Assembly: GCA_005223375.1 (NCBI GenBank)
Contig: RXOD01004298.1
Span: forward strand, 1 to 24,552
Length of the DNA stretch: 24,552 nt
DNA from: Amoebophrya sp. AT5.2
Taxonomy: Eukaryota; Sar; Dinophyceae; Syndiniales; Amoebophryaceae
Reading direction: 5' to 3'
A program made the position numbers and the translations under genes. The notes beneath the pieces were generated by a model. That model saw only the letters and a list, made by a program, of their open reading frames with translations, had not been told where the DNA came from and did not search any database. Below, one piece after another: positions 1 to 11,900 of the stretch (within the stretch, counting starts at the first letter, position 1; the number at the start of each line of letters is the position of its first letter).

Positions 1-1873
1 ATGCAACAGCTGGAGAGATTCAAACGGCGAGACGGGAGGGGGGAGGGGGGCAGCAGGAATCTCGACTCAGGGGGAATGGCTGAACCAGCGACAGCGGGGG
101 CCTATTTTTGCTTCCAGCACGCGATTCAGGGTGCCAACGCCAACCCGCCCTGCTGTTCATCTAGCAAACGCGCGGCCTTGTGATGAGGGCAAAAAACGCC
201 ACAAAGAAACGGGCCAAAAAAGGGTAAGGGGGCGGCCGTTTTTAAAAGATGCGTCTAACAATGCATTTTTTGAGCTGTAAGCGTGCCCTGGAACGGGGCC
301 TTGGCGCGCTTGAGCTTAGATATAAGCCGGTCATAAACCCGGACCCACAGGTCGCGGTAGAACTCCTTCTGCTGGTCCGGAAACCGGTCGCGCTCGTTGT
401 TGTAGCCGGGCGCCGGCGCGCCGAGCTGAATCAGGCTGCGGGTGGCGACCATTTGGTCCGCCTTCGTGGTGGTCGCCTGCAGCAGGTTCGTGGGCTGGGT
501 GGCCGGGTCGGTGACGATTTCGTCGAGGAAGAAGCGGTAAACGCCCTGCTGCGCGGAGAGCGGCATTTGCGAAAAAATGGTGTTGTTGTCGGCAGCAGTC
601 AACGGTGCGAGCTGGGCCAGACTTGAGGCCGCCGCAGAAGCACCGACGAGCGGCAGCAGACCGACGGAGAAGAGCAGGTCGCGGCGCGCATTGAAATACG
701 CTTCCGGGAGGAGCGGGCAGGAGTAGTCGTTCCGGTCCCCGTAAAAAAAGTTCGCGAGTGAGGTGGAGTGCAGCGCGCAGTGGGAATTCCTGTAGAACCC
801 GGCCAGGGACTCATCTGGTGCGGAGGAGGCGTTGTGCGCCGCGTGGACCGCGCGCATCTCGCCCGTGCCGCGCCAACAGAGCTGGCATGAATCGCGATGA
901 AGATGAGAGGTGGTGCTTCGCTAGTACTATCGCGAGCATTCTCGTCCTACAGTTGTAAGCTTGTGCGTAGAAGTTCTAGCTGCTTCTGTGGGCGACGGTG
1001 AGGGTCCGCCTTCTTACTACACGTACTGTACACCTCTACTCGTAGTACCTTCTCGTAGTCTTCGTCCGTGACCACGGTTTTTTCCAGTTCGCACACGAAC
1101 TGCAGCAGTTCTCTGCTCAGCACCGCTCCTCCGCCCTGTTTCTGCCACAGCAGCAGCGTCAGACTGTGCTGCGTCGACGCCGTCGCGAACGAGTGGTCCA
1201 CCCCGGGAGAGGCCGCCAGGTCGCTCGCCCGCACCATGTCCACCGCCTGCGTGTACGCGTCCGCCTGGCGTGCGATGGTTGAGGAGACGGGGTACCAGGC
1301 CACCAGGCCCGCGTCGTCCGTGATCAGGTCGATCCCAGTAATCGCCACGTGCGCCCCCAATAAAACCACAACGCACACCGCGAAGAAGAAAAAAGCGCAG
1401 CACTGGAAGCAGGGCCGCTCCACCGCGTGATGCACGATCCAGAACCGCACGCGCTCCGAAAAGCTGGCCGAAAACCGCGCCCGGTCGAGGATGTCCTCGG
1501 CGGCAGCGAGGCCCGAGCCCTCGCGAAGCCCAGAGGCAGTGGACATCACGGACCGCGTAGACGCAAAGGCATTCATGTTGCGAGCACTAGTGCGGTCGTG
1601 GAGTGGAGGAGCCGGGGGTGTTGGTGCTGGCGGGTCCCGGGCCTTGCCTTGCTTCAATCTCAACTCGCCTGAGGTGGACGCTCCCTCGCGAGGCTCTGCC
1701 ATGGCCGGGTAGTTCTCGTCGTCCAAATACTCGTATTTCTTGCGCGCTGCGTTTGTAGTCCTCGCGTCTGCTTGACGCGGTTGGAGGAGAGTCTCAGGAC
1801 ACGACGACGGCAAAAAAGCGGCCGGCTCGCTTCTTTCACCGTCTTCATTCGCCGAAGCGCCGAACTGGGCCAT
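1..1873 (-). CDS. Dispatched/Patched-like (RND superfamily) membrane protein, 5' part
   Basis: This is the start of a multi-exon gene that continues beyond the left edge. The first ATG in the open frame is at 1873; the open frame runs further upstream only with non-ATG codons, back to an in-frame TAG near 1975. Exon 1 encodes a Pro/Ala/Arg-rich cytosolic segment of about 150 residues, one hydrophobic membrane segment (about residues 157-180, with a CFQCCAFFFF stretch), and then a lumenal or extracellular region. A second coding block (about 261-880) has spaced cysteines around the motif SLANFFYGDRNDYSC and a later segment LGAPAPGYNNERDRF. One N-terminal membrane helix followed by a large Cys-containing ectodomain with such a 'LG.P..GY....R...Q' segment is the layout of Dispatched/Patched-type transporters. 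The sterol-sensing and RND helices would lie in the missing exons. The intron between the two blocks lies between about 880 and 1045; its exact ends are unresolved. Family assignment is from memory of the family pattern and is moderate. Confidence 0.55.
10..259 (-). other. Probable intron in the Dispatched-like gene
   Basis: The coding block ending near 261 meets an in-frame stop at 255-257. A GT at 259-258 precedes that stop. At the far end, reading the minus strand, a long C-rich pyrimidine tract (about 57 to 12) leads to CTCTCCAG with AG at 11-10. This would leave nine bases of the next exon (1-9) in the window. The acceptor is convincing; the donor (GTTAGA, phase 1) is the only GT I found before the stop and is weaker. 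Confidence 0.45.
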
Positions 1874-2977
1874 TGGCTTCACGCGGCGTTTTCTCGCCCG
1901 TGCTGCCGGAGCTCTTGATGACTTGTTGCACAGAAAACATGAAGCGACGGCGACCTATGGCGTCGTCTGCAAAAACGTAAAGATGATGACCGAGACGAGA
2001 CCCTCCCGCTTTTGCCTATGAATGTATCACCAAGGAAAAGTCTAGAAGACAGAGAAGCTCGATAGCCGAAGCGAAGGCCGCGAGCAAAAAACTTGTCTAT
2101 GGAGGCATCCTCAAGACTTTCCATATGGTGCGCAAGTGCAAGCGCATGGCTTGGCGGTAAAACAAGTAAAAATGCAATAAAAAAAAGTCGCCGGGGTTCG
2201 GGTTCTTCGCAGTCCCAGAGTATCTCTGCTCTGAGAGTTAGGCATGCAGCAGTTCTCTTTCACGTTCAATATGTATTGCGCTCTCTAGGGGATGGAGCAG
2301 TTCTCCACACTCCCACTCACGCTTACTTCGAACATCGCAGAGGACGGACCCGCTGCTACTCGAGGAAGACATTTCGGCAACAGCTAGCCTACAGCTACAA
2401 CAGCAAGGTGTTTATGTAAAAGCAGCAAAGACAAACACAAAGCACGACGAAATGCGTTGTTTTCCGGGGCTACCGACAACATGGGCCCGGGTGCAGAATC
2501 AGACAAGACAGCGACAAGAACGTTGAACTCAAGTGTGAAAAAAGTGGTATAGTAAGCGGAACGCTTGTGAATGTGATGATTGAGATATAGTAGGTGTAGT
2601 ATCCTACCGCGGACTACGAACTGCAGCAAGCTCTTTCCTTTCGTACAGAATATAGCAGACCTTCGGAAAGCCAACGAGCTGTAAGGTGATGGTGGGTGAT
2701 CAAAATATGATACAGCAGGATTCCCAAAAACAGCTCTACATTGCATAACCGTATTGAAGCTAGAGATACACTGTCCAAGAACTACCATGATTTCAAGCGC
2801 AGATTACTACAACAGAGTGCAAGTGAGTAGACAATCCCGAGACACAATTGATTATTTGCTACAACGTAGCTAGAGATTTGAATTGTTGAGTTAGAATTTG
2901 CTGATAGATTGTTGTTGATAGATAATGTACCCTACGTACTTTCTAGGTTCTTTACTACAACTAGCTCTACCTATTTA
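1874..2977. other. Gap between genes, no supported gene
   Basis: This stretch holds the 5' flank of the Dispatched-like gene and the 3' flank of the Sfi1-like gene. Its composition is more A/T-rich than the neighbouring coding sequence. Short open frames occur (for example minus strand 2384-2788, 134 codons; plus strand 2093-2419, 108 codons), but their products have no recognisable motif and lack the G/C-ending codon bias of the four main genes. I see no tRNA, no clear terminator and no mobile-element ends. Near 2896-2925 there is a short imperfect repeat of GATAGAT units. Confidence 0.5.
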
Positions 2978-5900
2978 TTAGTAGTACAGCTCCTCCGAGG
3001 AGTTTCCGGTTTCGCTGGCCGGGTCTGAGTCGGTGAGGTTCGAGACGTCGATATCTTCCGGGTGGAGCGGCCCGAATGGGTTCCGGCTCACCGCTGGGGA
3101 GGTTCTCAACGTCGGCGATTCGCCTCTCCGATACGCAGGCTCCCCTACTGTTGGCTGCCTTACCAACAACGAGCGACCCCGCGCCGCGACACCACTTGCT
3201 GATGTGGTCCTTCTCTTTGATGTTGTATTTGAATTTGATACATTATTTGTTGTTGATCCAGCACCTCTTCCTGTCTGGGGTGGCTTCCTCGCGCTACTCG
3301 CGAGGTTTTTGCCACTCGCATTCGACGTGACCGTTCTCAGGGTGCCGGGCAGCCGACGCGGACGCGAGTTAGTTCGGCTGCGCGCCGCCCCCGCCCCAGA
3401 CGAGCCGTTTTCGCTGTTGCCGTTTGATGTTTCCACCTCGTTATCCTCGTCACGTGGCAGCTTCCTCCTCGAAGATCCTCCCGCCCCGTTGCTCGCGCGC
3501 TTCTTTCCAGAAGCACCATTGCCGCCCAGCATGCTTCCCCCGATTCCCGCCCCGATTGCGCTCCACATCATCCCACTTGCGGCTGCCGGCGGCCCGTTCC
3601 TCCGCAAATCCCGCTGCGCCATCATCTGCTCGTCCAAGAACTGCGCCCGCGCCGCCCGCTGCCGCGCGAACCCTCCCCAGCTCGCGAAGGTGGCGCGCTG
3701 TAGAAGTTCTCTCCTGCAGTTCCGGTAGTACCGCAGAACCTTCGCCCGGTGCGCGATCAGCTGCCACTTCTGCAGCACCGGGCGCATCGCCTTCAAAAAG
3801 TTCGCCTCCGCCATCACCCGCTCCAAATTCTCGCACACCAACCCATGCTTCTCCTCCAGCTGCTGCATCGGGATTGTCAGCACGAACCACTGCGAGAAGC
3901 ACTTTTGGAGCAAAAGGTTTTGCTTGGTTTTCAGTAAATGCTCCGCATGCACGTTGGAGAAAGTTTTGTGCAGACGCGCCATGCGCCAGTTGCGGAAGAT
4001 GTGGATCTTGCGCAGCTTGTGGTTTTTCGACACGGCGTCGCCGATTTTGTTAACCTGATCGAACCGCGCCTCCGCGACCACCAGCCGCCACCGCTGCAAA
4101 ATCTCAGACAGCCAGTTCCAGTTCATTAGTTCGTTCCGCGCGGTCACGAGGGACAGTTTCGCGACCTTCTGCCGCTTCTTCGCGTAGTTGCTGCGCAGCT
4201 TAGCGAAGTTCTCCAGCATCAGAATGCGCGCGTTGTGCTTCTCGAGGAGGGAATTCATCGCGGACAGGTAGCTGTTCCGGTCCAGGTTGCGGTTTATTGC
4301 TAGTTCCGTGTGCTTCGAGACTTCCACGGCGTGCTTCCACTTGTGCAGCACGGTGGATACCAGCTTGCCGTCGTGCGCCGCGGAAAAGGCCCGGCCGACG
4401 CGAACTAAAGCCTTGCGGCTTCGTAGCTCCATGGTGGCGAACTTTTCGACGTTGTCCGCGTGGATCTGCTTGCCCCAGTTCAAAAACACGCAACTCAGCA
4501 AATTCCGCAAATTTTGGTCGAACAGGTAGGCCATGTGCCGCCGCACGGTTTTGTTGTTTGTGACGATTCTTTGCCAGGAGTGGAAGACCAGCTTCTTGCC
4601 GTGCTTCCGCACGTGGCGGTCGATCAGCTCCTCCTTCTGCGCGTGGTGCAGGTCGGTTTTCTTCATGTGCACGGCCAGGTGCGTGAACACGTACTGCTTC
4701 CAGTGCAGAAACACGCGCAGCGCGTCCACAGCCATCTGCTTCGCGTTTTTCCCGGTCAGACTCGCGATCTTGCTCATGCAGGTCACCTTCTGCCGCGCGT
4801 GCGTGTAGCGGTGCCAGGACTCGAACAGGGTGTGGAGGGACCGGCCGGCTAAATGCTTAACGAACAGCACGTCCACGCCGTCCACCAGCTTTTGCTTGTC
4901 CCGCCCGTGCGCCTCTTTGTGGGAGTGAATTTTGCTCTCGTGCGCCGTCACGTGCGCCGCCTTCCGCCACGCGTAGAACATCTTCCTTTTCCCGCGGTCG
5001 GTCTGCAGGTCGATCTTGCCGGTGATGCTCCGCGTCTGCACGTTCTGCAGCGACACCTTCAGCCCGCTTAAAACGGTCTTAAACCGGTCCGACTTCGACA
5101 CGTCCTTCCACGCCTTAAAAACAAACGCCCGCGTCTGCTTGGCGTCGGTGCTGTCCATTAAATTGTGCAACGACTTCAGCAGCCGGTCCGCGTTGGACAC
5201 CGCCTTCTTCTCGATCTTATCCTTCAGCTCGTTCGTCTTCTCCAAGATTTTGTGTAAAACGACTTCTTTCCACATCTTCAGGACTTGGACTTGGAGCGTC
5301 TTTTCGCCGTTGGCGAGCGCAAGCTGCAGCCTTCGGTACGAGGCGGCCTTCTGCGCCTCGTGCTTCTTCAATACCACCAGCTCCTGCTCGCGCGCCTCGA
5401 CCTCGCGGCTGGTGTAGGACAGCCAAGCGCCAAACGTGGAACGGAGCTGGAATGCCATCATGCGGCCAGCCCACTCGACAGCATGCCGCTTGGCGCGCTC
5501 GCGCGCGAGAACCTGGGAGGGGGGAGAGGGGCGATCGATGCATTTTAGCGAGATCCATGCCGATTGCTTTTTCATCTCCCACGACTTGTTGATGTACAGC
5601 TACAGAAACTGAAACTAGTCACTCCTTCTCCTTGTGCGGAGGTGATGCCAGCTGCTTAAGTTAAGATATAAGTGTATTGATGTGCTAGCTTGTGTCAGCC
5701 TACCAAACGAGAACGACAAGAGATGAAATAAAGTTCTGAGAAGCGACCGACGTTGTCAACAACGTAGGTACCATATGATTCCTTGCTTGGTCTACTTCTT
5801 TGTCGTTTCCTTCTTGTCTCCGCACTTCTACCCACCCCACCAGACAGCGCAGTTTCAGCAGGTTGTCCGCGAAGACGATCTTCGCGAATGCGTGGCGGTA

Positions 5901-8900
5901 GCACACCTCTTTTGTTTTTGCTTTCGCCTCCATCAGCAACCTCCGTTTCTTTTCCTCTTTCGCGGTTTCGTGCCACATCTCCACGAACTTTTTCAGCAGC
6001 TCGCCTTCGTCCGCCACCCCGCCGAACTTTCCCCACAACCGGATCGCGCCCAGCGTGCTCTTCAGCTCCAACAACCGGTGGTTCTGCGCCCTTAATTGCA
6101 GATCGCTCGCCGTCATGTCGGCCCAGGCGCGGAACACGAGCGTCTTCAGGCTGCGGCTGTCCCGGTTCGCGACCGTAAACATCGCCGCGGCCGCGTAGGT
6201 GTTTGCCGACTCCTCGATCTTCTTCTTCTGCGCGTCGGCTTTTGTTTGTTCTACAAATCGTCCCCACTCCCGGAACATCAGCTCCAGCAGCATGGTCTGC
6301 GACTTCTCGCCGAACGCCTTCTTCAGTTTTTCCGCCATCGCCGCATGCTTCGTGCCGTGCAGCTCCGCAGCTAGGAGGTTTTTTTCCTTGTCCGCTTTCA
6401 AATCCTTGCAGTACGAAGACCAGTGCTTAAACGCGAGCATCTGGATCGACTTCCGGTCCTGCGCGAACGCCACCTGCAGCCGCACGACGGCCTGGTCCGC
6501 GCCCAACGATTGCATCCTCTGCTTCAGTGCGTCGGAAACCTTCTCGGCCTGGGTTTCTCTCACCACGCTCTTCCACAAATCCATTGCCTGCATCTTGATC
6601 CCGACCTGGGTCTCGGCGGTCAGCGCCTCGAAGGACTTGAACGCCCGCGCCCACCCGCGCTTGCACTCGGCGCACTTCCGCTCGTACTTCTCGTCGTGCG
6701 CGAACTTCCGCCACGCCTTCATCATGTGTTCCTGCTGGAAGTGCCTTACTGCGCGGTCCAGAATTCTTTCCTTCGCCGACAGCCTCCCGTCTGCCTTATT
6801 CCTCCACTTGCCCACCTCGACGAGCTTCACCCCTTCCAACTCCAGTTTCAGCTTCTCCATCACGGACTCGTGGTCGCGCGCCGTGGCCTTTTGCTGCACC
6901 TCGTGCTTCCACATGTGGAAGGAGGAGGTCAAGGCCATGGTGGCGTGCTTCGCCGTCAGCTCCAGGTTTTTCATCATTTTCAGCGACAGGTCCTTCTTCT
7001 CGTCCAGCTGGTCCTTCACCGCGCGCGCGGCCGTTGCCTCCAGGGAGAGCTTCCGCCACCCCATGAAGCACGCCTGCCGCATCACGTCCGGGTCGTCGCG
7101 CGCCAGCAGCGACCGCGTCTTCGCGAACTTCCACGCCGCCTCGACCTGGGTTCTCTTGCGCTCCATCTCCTGATTGAGCTTCTTGTCGGCGGATTGCGTC
7201 TTCGTGTGCAGCGCCCACTCGCGCACGATGTCGCTCAGCAGGTGGCTCGTCTGCTGTCCGAACAGGTCCACGCCCATCTTGGCCATCACCTTCAGCGCGC
7301 ACTGCCGCGCAAACTGCTCCGTTCTCGCCGACTTCTCCGAAATCGTGAAGCTCTTCCACTCCCCGAAGCACACCGCCGCCATCTTGATCGTGTCGTTCTT
7401 GCCGATCAAAGAAAACACGGCCTGCTTGTTCTTCAGCAGCTCCACACGGATCTTGTCTTCTTTGCCGGTGCCGTTCTTCTCCTCGGCAATTACCGCGATT
7501 GCGGACTGCCACTTCGTGAACACGCAGGCGCACAGGTCGCGGTTGTTTTTCGCGACGAACGCGTGCTCGAGGAGGTCCGAAACGAAAAAGTGGTGGAAGT
7601 CGTGCATGGTCTGCTTCAATTCCGAGTCGAACGCGGACAGGTAGCGCGTGAGCAGGTCGTCGTTCTGGGTGGTGGTGGTGGTGGTGGTCGCGCGAGTGGC
7701 TTCCGCGGCTCTCAAAGCCTCGCGCGCGTTGTGCTCGTCGGCAGTAAGGGTGGCGGGATAAGCCCCGGGCACGCGGGAAAGTTGAAGCGGGCCGACGGCT
7801 ACACCAAGATCGGACGACGAGGGCCCAGTAATTGCTCCACCAGCTCCAATATTGGTTATCGTCGGCGGAATTAGACTCTCCGCTCCTGCGCGGGCTTGCT
7901 TTCCCGCGGAACTACTGTTTATCATAACCACCGTTGGCGGCACTTCGGCAGTGTTACTTGCCCCGGCGCTAGGGGCTTGCAACAGCTGGCTGTTAAACAT
8001 AGCATTCGGATCAGCGCTTCGGTCCACGCGCGCGCCGCCCGATTCCCTCCGCGGCGTCGTCATGCCCGCGCCGTCCAACCTCGAGTTGTTGCCGTTGTTA
8101 ACCTCGCCTTGGAAGAATGCCTTGTGGAGGAACTGGGAGCCGCCAGTCTGGTGGGAGTAGGGGAAGTCCGTCCCGCTTCGGATATACTGCGGACTCCCGT
8201 GTCGCGTCTCCGACCTTCCGTGCGGCGAAGGCGACGCGTTTTGCCACACCGTCGGAGCAGCCGCCGCTCTTCTTGATCGCATATCATCTTCTTCGAGCAG
8301 ACGAGCCTCACTCTTGTTCACTGAACTACGAGCAGCTTGTTGCGGAGGTGCGGTGCCCATAGTGTTTCCCACAGCGACTACAGCCTGCGCCGCGCTGGTC
8401 CCGACCAGCGTCGTCGGCAGCGGACTTACCGGCCTCGTCGCCGGCTCCTGGTAAATCAGGCTCCGCTTGTTCCCCACGGCAATTTTCATCCCCCGATCCG
8501 GGCTCGCGCTGGGACTTCGCACCAGCACGCCCGCCGGGACGTGGCCGGCAATCAGGTTCGCGGACAAGGACGTGATCCGCTCCACGTCTTTCTTCCTCCC
8601 CAAACCCGTGCAGGCGAAGTTCTTTGCCTTGTCCTCCTTCAGCAATTTGTGCATGTTGAGCGACGTGCGGCGCAAGTGGCAGGACGCTAAGTCCACCCCG
8701 GACGTAGGGTGCACGATCAGCAGGTCGGACGTCTTCCGCGCCGCGAACACACTTCGCCGGGCGACCTGCAGCAGCCGGAAGTGGTTGTGCGCTCTGTCTT
8801 GCTCTTCGCTGCCAGAGCCAGAGGAGAAGTCGGACTGAATTGCCGCCCCTGCTGGAACTGCCTGCTTCGCATTTCCAACTGTCGGTCCTCCTTCCCACCG

Positions 8901-11900
8901 CTCGACGACGTATTCGCCGCCGTAGGCCGCCACGCCGTTCGTCGCCGCGGTGTAGGCCAGCATGTTCCGCCCCAGGTTGTCCAGGAACAGCGCCATGTTT
9001 CTCCCTAACAATTGCAGCTTCTTCAACCCCCGCATCTCCCGCGTCTCTGTCTTCCACTTCCTGAACACGTCGTCTGTGAGCTCGTGCAGGTTCCTCTTCG
9101 CGAAGTACTCTTCCACGCAACGCAGCGACGTAACGTGCGCCGACTTGTGTCTCAACGCGTTCGACCTGTGCACGTTTTTCTGGACGCCGGACGCGAGCGC
9201 CTGCCAACTGGCGAACACTTTTCTCACGCCCTTCTCCGTGACGTGCCCCTCCATGTCGATGGACACGCGGTGCACAACGTTCTGAGAGACGAACTTCAGC
9301 TTGTGGAGTTTTTCGCTCGTTTTCGCCACCTTGGAAGAAGTAACAACCTTGTGCCACTGGCGGAGGATCACCTCCTGCAGGCGGTTTTCCCGCAAATCGC
9401 CCAGCTGCAGGGCGAAGCTGCGGGATTTTTCCTCCCGCGTTTTTAGGATGGAGCTGTGCCGCGACCGCGCCTTCGCGTGTTCCCCGCGCTGCCGCCACAG
9501 GTTCAAAATGCACCGCTGCAGCAGCTGCCGCCCGGGCGTGTACCGGTTCGCGAGCTGGTGTTGGTGGGTACCAGTTGTCCGGGGTCGAGTCGAGAACACG
9601 TTTTTCGCGGATTTGTTCTGCAGAAGGAGCTGTTGCCCGGGAGCTCCTTTATTACCCGCAGATCCTGTTGGCGAAAGGTCCCCAGCCAGCAGTGCCTGCG
9701 TCTCGTCAGAGTTGGACGAAGAGATGCTAATGCCATCGTGGTCGAGTGAGTCGTTCTCGTCTTCTTGTTCGTCCTCGTCCTCCGGAATCGGGATCGAAAT
9801 CGTGTTCGTCAACGGATCCAGCCGGGGCTGCGGCACGGTTGGAGCACCAGTAGTATTTCTTTTTTTGAGCTGCGGCACGGTTGGAGCACCAGAGAACGCC
9901 ATCGAGACGCGCTTGGCGAGGAGATTCTTGCGTTTTTCGAGCTTAATCGCCTCGAGGCTCCGATGCGTGGCGTAGCTATTGATGGTGCGGGGGCTCATCT
10001 GCGACTGTGGGAAGGAGGTCATCCCCGCCACGACAAACGAGTTGTCCCTTGTGTGCGACTTCTCCGCACCTAGCGGCAGGATGTTGGGAGACCGCGACGA
10101 GGACGACCCCAAGACCCGCCCCGGCGGAGAGCCGCGTCGGTTTATTTTGCCGCCGTTCTGCTTCTGGTTTGGGGAGGCGATTAGGGGCTGTGGCTTCTCG
10201 ACTGATTTCGGGGGACTTCCACTTCGCGAGCGCTCGCGCTGCTCCTTTTCGCGGATTTCTTCTCGCCGCAGCTCCTTTTCTAACGCGGCGTTTTGGCTCT
10301 GTTCGTCGAGCAGTTGCCGCACCTTCTCCGACATCTGCTGGTTGCGCTCCCTGTAGTCGAAGACCGCTCCGTCTGCAGCAGATCCGTCTCGTCCACTTCC
10401 CTCCCCATCGACATTTCCTCCACCCTCCCCAACAGCACCAGAAGCATCTCCCACCACCACCCACCGATCCGTCGCGCTCGCCAGCGGGTTGGTTGTTCTC
10501 GCCATCTTCGCCATTATCGCATCCAGCCGCCTACCACTTTGCACCCACACCCGCCACGCCACAAACCCCCCCCGCAGAAACCCCGCCCGCGTGCTGCCCA
10601 TGTTCGCGGCGTTTAGGTTTGCAAACGCGGTCTGCCTTTTTCGGTTCACCCACCTCATCTTCCACTCGCGGAAGCAGAAGTGGTGGAACCTCTTGCCGCA
10701 GAAGCTGCTGATCTTCGCAGACATCCTCTTCACCTGCGAATCTCTTTTCCTGTCGTAGGTCTCGAACTTCTCAAAGTTCACCGCCACCTGTTTCACCAGC
10801 GAGCAGTACTTCCACGCCAGAAACCCGCTCCGCAGCAATAAAAGGCTCTGCTGCGACAGCTGCGTCGAGTTTACCTTCGAGGACAGGTTCGAGACCGCCG
10901 ACAACGCGTTCTGCTGGCCCTGCTTGCTGCCGTCGCGGCTCGCCTGAGCGGTCGCGGAGGCCAGTCTGGTGCCTTCCGCCGCGTCGCGCTCGGCCCGTTC
11001 TCGCTCCAACGCGGAATTTTCGGCCTCCGACACCGCCGCGGACAGGTCGTTGGACGTTTTCAGCGTTTGCAGCCCCTTCGACAGCCGCAGCGCCGCGTTC
11101 TGCCGTCGCTTCTCACCCAAATTGGCGGTCTGCTGCTCGAGTCTGCTCTGCGCCTCCGCCAATTTCAGGCCCGCCCCGGCCGCACTCGCATTCGCGCTGT
11201 TAACCCGCTCGTTCGCGGCGGCCACCTCCCGGCTGTGCCGGGTGCCTGTTAGTACTGATTGGAACTTGTTCTCAGACTTGCACACCGCGACGATCTTCTT
11301 GCGCAAGTTGGCCGCGAACGCGTCCAGCTTCCAACTCGAGAACAGCTTGAGCAGCACCCGCCGCCTCCACACCACCCCCAACCTATAACCATAAACCTCA
11401 AACGTCCGTTCCTCGATTTTCCCGTCGCCGATTTTTTTACCGAGCGTCCGCCACGGGAGGAAACACTTCCGCAGCAGCTTCTTGCGCCGCGCGTCCACTT
11501 GAACGCGGAACAAACCGACCTCCAACCGCTGGTACGCGGCGGTGTTATCCGCGTACACTTTTTCGAAGTTCACCATCTCGTGCTCGAGCTGCTTCACGTT
11601 CGCCTCCGTGAAGACAACGCGCTCCTCCATCTCCTTCCGGTCGCCGCGCGCGGCCTCGGCGATGCGACGGGCGTCGAGGGTTTCGAGCAGCAACTCCTCG
11701 CACTTCTGCTCCAACGTGGCAGAACTGCGCTGCAACTGACGGTCGCCAGCCTCGCGCATCTCGGCCTGGAACCTGGGGGGTGGGGGATTGACGCGTGGGG
11801 GTCGGGGAAGGACGTATGCAATACGGATCTAGGGGGGCTACGATGGCTACAGCCTCAACAGTCATGCCATCAGAAGTACCTACAGTTCGTTGTTGTACCA

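Noticed and set aside
1874..1882. A start two codons before the ATG at 1873
   Set aside because: The codon at 1880-1882 is GTG, not ATG; similarly the frame at 13328-13330 begins with GTG, so the ATG at 13273 was chosen.
2384..2788. A 134-codon minus-strand open frame between genes
   Set aside because: No recognisable motif, no G/C-ending codon bias, and it lies in the probable 3' flank of the Sfi1-like gene.
2978..5575. Exon 4 of the Sfi1-like gene as an independent gene starting at 5575
   Set aside because: The first 21 codons lie inside an intron with a clean donor and acceptor; splicing joins the repeat array in frame with exon 3.
6199..7173. A 324-codon plus-strand open frame, and similar ones at 10007-10711, 3033-3728 and 21562-22320
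   Set aside because: All lie opposite well-supported minus-strand exons and have biased, motif-free composition.
6423..7874. A 483-codon plus-strand open frame opposite the Sfi1-like gene
   Set aside because: It is rich in Leu, His, Arg and Val without any motif, as expected when the antisense of a G/C-ending codon gene is read. The minus strand carries a clear repeat protein over the same span.
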